Notes under the pieces: model-generated
What the model was told of the DNA's origin: nothing
The model's input: the letters and a program-made list of their open reading frames with translations, nothing else
Databases searched by the model: none
Program-made: the position numbers and the translations under genes
Shown: positions 22,536 to 22,563 of the stretch, one piece after another
Layout: every line of letters begins with the position of its first letter
How positions within the stretch are numbered: the stretch's first letter is position 1
NCBI GenBank assembly: GCA_934655935.1
Contig: CAKUHJ010000014.1
Location: 1-22,563, forward strand
Reading direction: 5' to 3'
Source of the DNA: an uncultured Oscillospiraceae bacterium
Lineage (GTDB): Bacteria > Bacillota > Clostridia > Oscillospirales > Oscillospiraceae
DNA: 22,563 bases

Positions 22536-22563
22536 CTTGATTGAACGCGAAGGGGGCTTTTTG

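Overview
The window is GC-rich DNA (about 60 % by eye) with tightly packed genes, ATGA stop/start overlaps, AGGAGG-type ribosome binding sites and sigma-A-like promoters in short AT-rich gaps. Together with glutamate mutase, citramalate lyase, anaerobic NrdG, a ThrE-type exporter pair and an FtsH protease, this points to a strictly anaerobic, amino-acid-fermenting Firmicute. A high-GC Clostridia member of the Oscillospirales type is my best inference, but there is no rRNA or other marker in the window to fix the taxonomy.

Region 1 (79-9750, all on the minus strand) is a complete methylaspartate pathway for glutamate fermentation. In transcription order it is citD-citE-citF (citramalate/citrate lyase), two fumarase-type hydratase subunits (probable mesaconase), a GntR-type regulator, then glmS-glmL-glmE (B12-dependent glutamate mutase and its MutL-like partner) and mal (methylaspartate ammonia-lyase). 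The chain is glutamate to 3-methylaspartate, to mesaconate plus ammonia, to citramalate, to acetate plus pyruvate. Two promoters can be seen: one before citD and one before glmS, the second lying just after a hairpin that follows the regulator gene. The genes that make and charge the lyase prosthetic group (citC, citX, citG) are not in the window.

Region 2 (9751-12255) starts with a divergent promoter region in which both promoters appear to use the same palindromic -35 hexamer. To the right are an unusual P-loop protein that ends in an alanyl-tRNA-synthetase 'second additional domain'-like segment, an MFS transporter with its own strong promoter, and a convergent 48-residue membrane protein.

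Region 3 (12321-17169, minus) is an apparent operon ftsH - DUF308 membrane protein - P-type cation ATPase. It is closed by a clear terminator and preceded by a promoter whose -35 box lies inside an 8-6-8 palindrome. Region 4 (17275-20069, minus) holds a phosphoglucomutase/phosphomannomutase and a nrdG-dut pair. Region 5 (20098-22427, plus) holds a two-subunit threonine/serine exporter of the ThrE type and a lipoate-protein ligase.

The two ends of the window carry the same roughly 41-base sequence in inverted orientation. Each copy sits directly behind a hairpin downstream of a gene (mal on the left, lplA on the right), so it looks like a dispersed terminator-associated repeat. No rRNA, tRNA, CRISPR array, transposase or phage gene was seen, and no gap between genes exceeds 300 bases.
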